DNA of 5,245 bases from Nitrososphaerota archaeon (GTDB taxonomy: Archaea > Thermoproteota > Nitrososphaeria > Nitrososphaerales > Nitrosopumilaceae). Made by a program: the position numbers and the translations under genes. A model generated the notes under the pieces. That model searched no databases. It was not told the DNA's origin and saw only the letters and a program-made list of their open reading frames with translations. This document shows positions 4,863 to 5,245 of this stretch, in pieces; within the stretch, counting starts at the first letter, position 1; the number at the start of each line of letters is the position of its first letter. The stretch spans positions 1-5,245 of the forward strand of contig JADFJY010000077.1 of NCBI GenBank assembly GCA_022565935.1, in the 5' to 3' direction.

Positions 4863-5245
4863 TTAATTATCAGGACAACCATCAATTACACCCTTGTAAT
4901 CCTCGGGTTCTAGAGGACACAAGTCTTTGTCATTAATGATACCATCTAGGTCATCATCATGGACAAATCTCTGTTGTTCTGGAGCAGTATCAGGACAACC
5001 GTCGTGATCATTGTATTTGTTCCAGGTTTCTGGGCTAGTTGGACAAGAATCTATGACATCTGGGTATCCATCACCGTCAGAATCAAGTTTTATGGGTGAT
5101 GTAGACTCTGCTGCTAGCACATCTGGACAACCATCCCAATCCAAGTATCCATTAAAATTCTCTTGCTCATCAAGACATGCATCCCATCTATCATCAATTC
5201 CATCACCGTCAACATCTGCAAAGAGGTAAGTTGAGACAATAGAAT
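4863..5245 (-). CDS. Thrombospondin type 3 repeat protein, secreted (5' end outside window)
   Basis: The frame is open from the right edge to TAA 4863-4865, 126 residues. It consists almost wholly of thrombospondin type 3 (TSP3) repeats, the Asp-rich calcium-binding pattern D-x-D-x-D-G-x-x-D-x-x-D-x-C-P. Repeat 1 has DVDGDGIDDRWDAC then LDWDGCPD. Repeat 2 has LDSDGDGYPDVIDSCP then YNDHDGCPD. Repeat 3 has DDDLDGIINDKDLCPLEPED then VIDGCPDN at the C-terminus. Cysteines recur once before and once after each linker and probably form disulfides outside the cell. The first visible residues, SIVSTYLFA followed directly by DVDGDG, look like the end of a signal-peptide hydrophobic core with its cleavage site. 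If so, only a short N-terminus is missing and this is a small secreted or surface calcium-binding protein. TTG 5142-5144 is an internal codon, not the start. A T-rich stretch after the stop (minus strand, near 4851-4857) may end the transcript. Confidence 0.85.
   Translation of the reverse strand, partial: SIVSTYLFADVDGDGIDDRWDACLDEQENFNGYLDWDGCPDVLAAESTSPIKLDSDGDGYPDVIDSCPTSPETWNKYNDHDGCPDTAPEQQRFVHDDDLDGIINDKDLCPLEPEDYKGVIDGCPDN

Noticed and set aside
5011..5229. Plus-strand open frame of 72 codons, Ser-rich
   Set aside because: It is the antisense of the TSP3 repeats; Asp codons (GAT/GAC) read backwards give Ser- and Ile-rich frames.

Overview
The window looks like a chromosomal piece of an ammonia-oxidising-type thaumarchaeon (Nitrosopumilus/Nitrosarchaeum-like). 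The evidence is low GC, mostly single genes, and clear TATA-like boxes about 22-29 bases upstream of start codons with no Shine-Dalgarno, which points to leaderless mRNAs. Protein types that fit are an archaeal TBP N-terminus, a stand-alone Lrp/AsnC ligand-binding domain, a P-II protein, an archaeal tRNA-dihydrouridine synthase, an ASCH protein and a thrombospondin type 3 (TSP3) calcium-repeat protein. This taxonomic call is an inference from recognised protein families, not from a marker gene search.

Layout. Plus strand, 1-1862: the 3' end of a gene with a rhodanese-like domain; 5 bases later an ASCH-domain gene starting at TTG; then a TBP gene cut off after 32 codons that keeps a TATA box; a small conserved-looking ORF; and a predicted PD-(D/E)XK nuclease-fold protein. 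Minus strand, 1852-2827: a single-pass membrane protein with a C-terminal beta-sandwich-like exterior, overlapping the nuclease-like gene tail to tail by 11 bases, and a 58-residue helix-turn-helix-like protein followed by a strong hairpin. Plus strand, 2953-3294: a divergent P-II-like protein transcribed away from the 58-residue gene. From 3295 to 3458 there is no protein gene, but there is a cluster of three hairpins that may be a structured RNA. Minus strand, 3459-5245: the RAM-domain protein, the Dus enzyme, and the C-terminal part of a TSP3-repeat protein that runs off the window.

The genes do not form one obvious pathway. The region mixes RNA metabolism (ASCH, Dus), regulation (P-II, RAM domain, small HTH) and cell-surface proteins (beta-sandwich membrane protein, TSP3 protein). 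The most unusual points are the truncated tbp with its promoter sitting in front of a small ORF, the P-II homologue that lacks the usual nucleotide-binding and uridylylation residues, and the unexplained hairpin cluster at 3347-3428.
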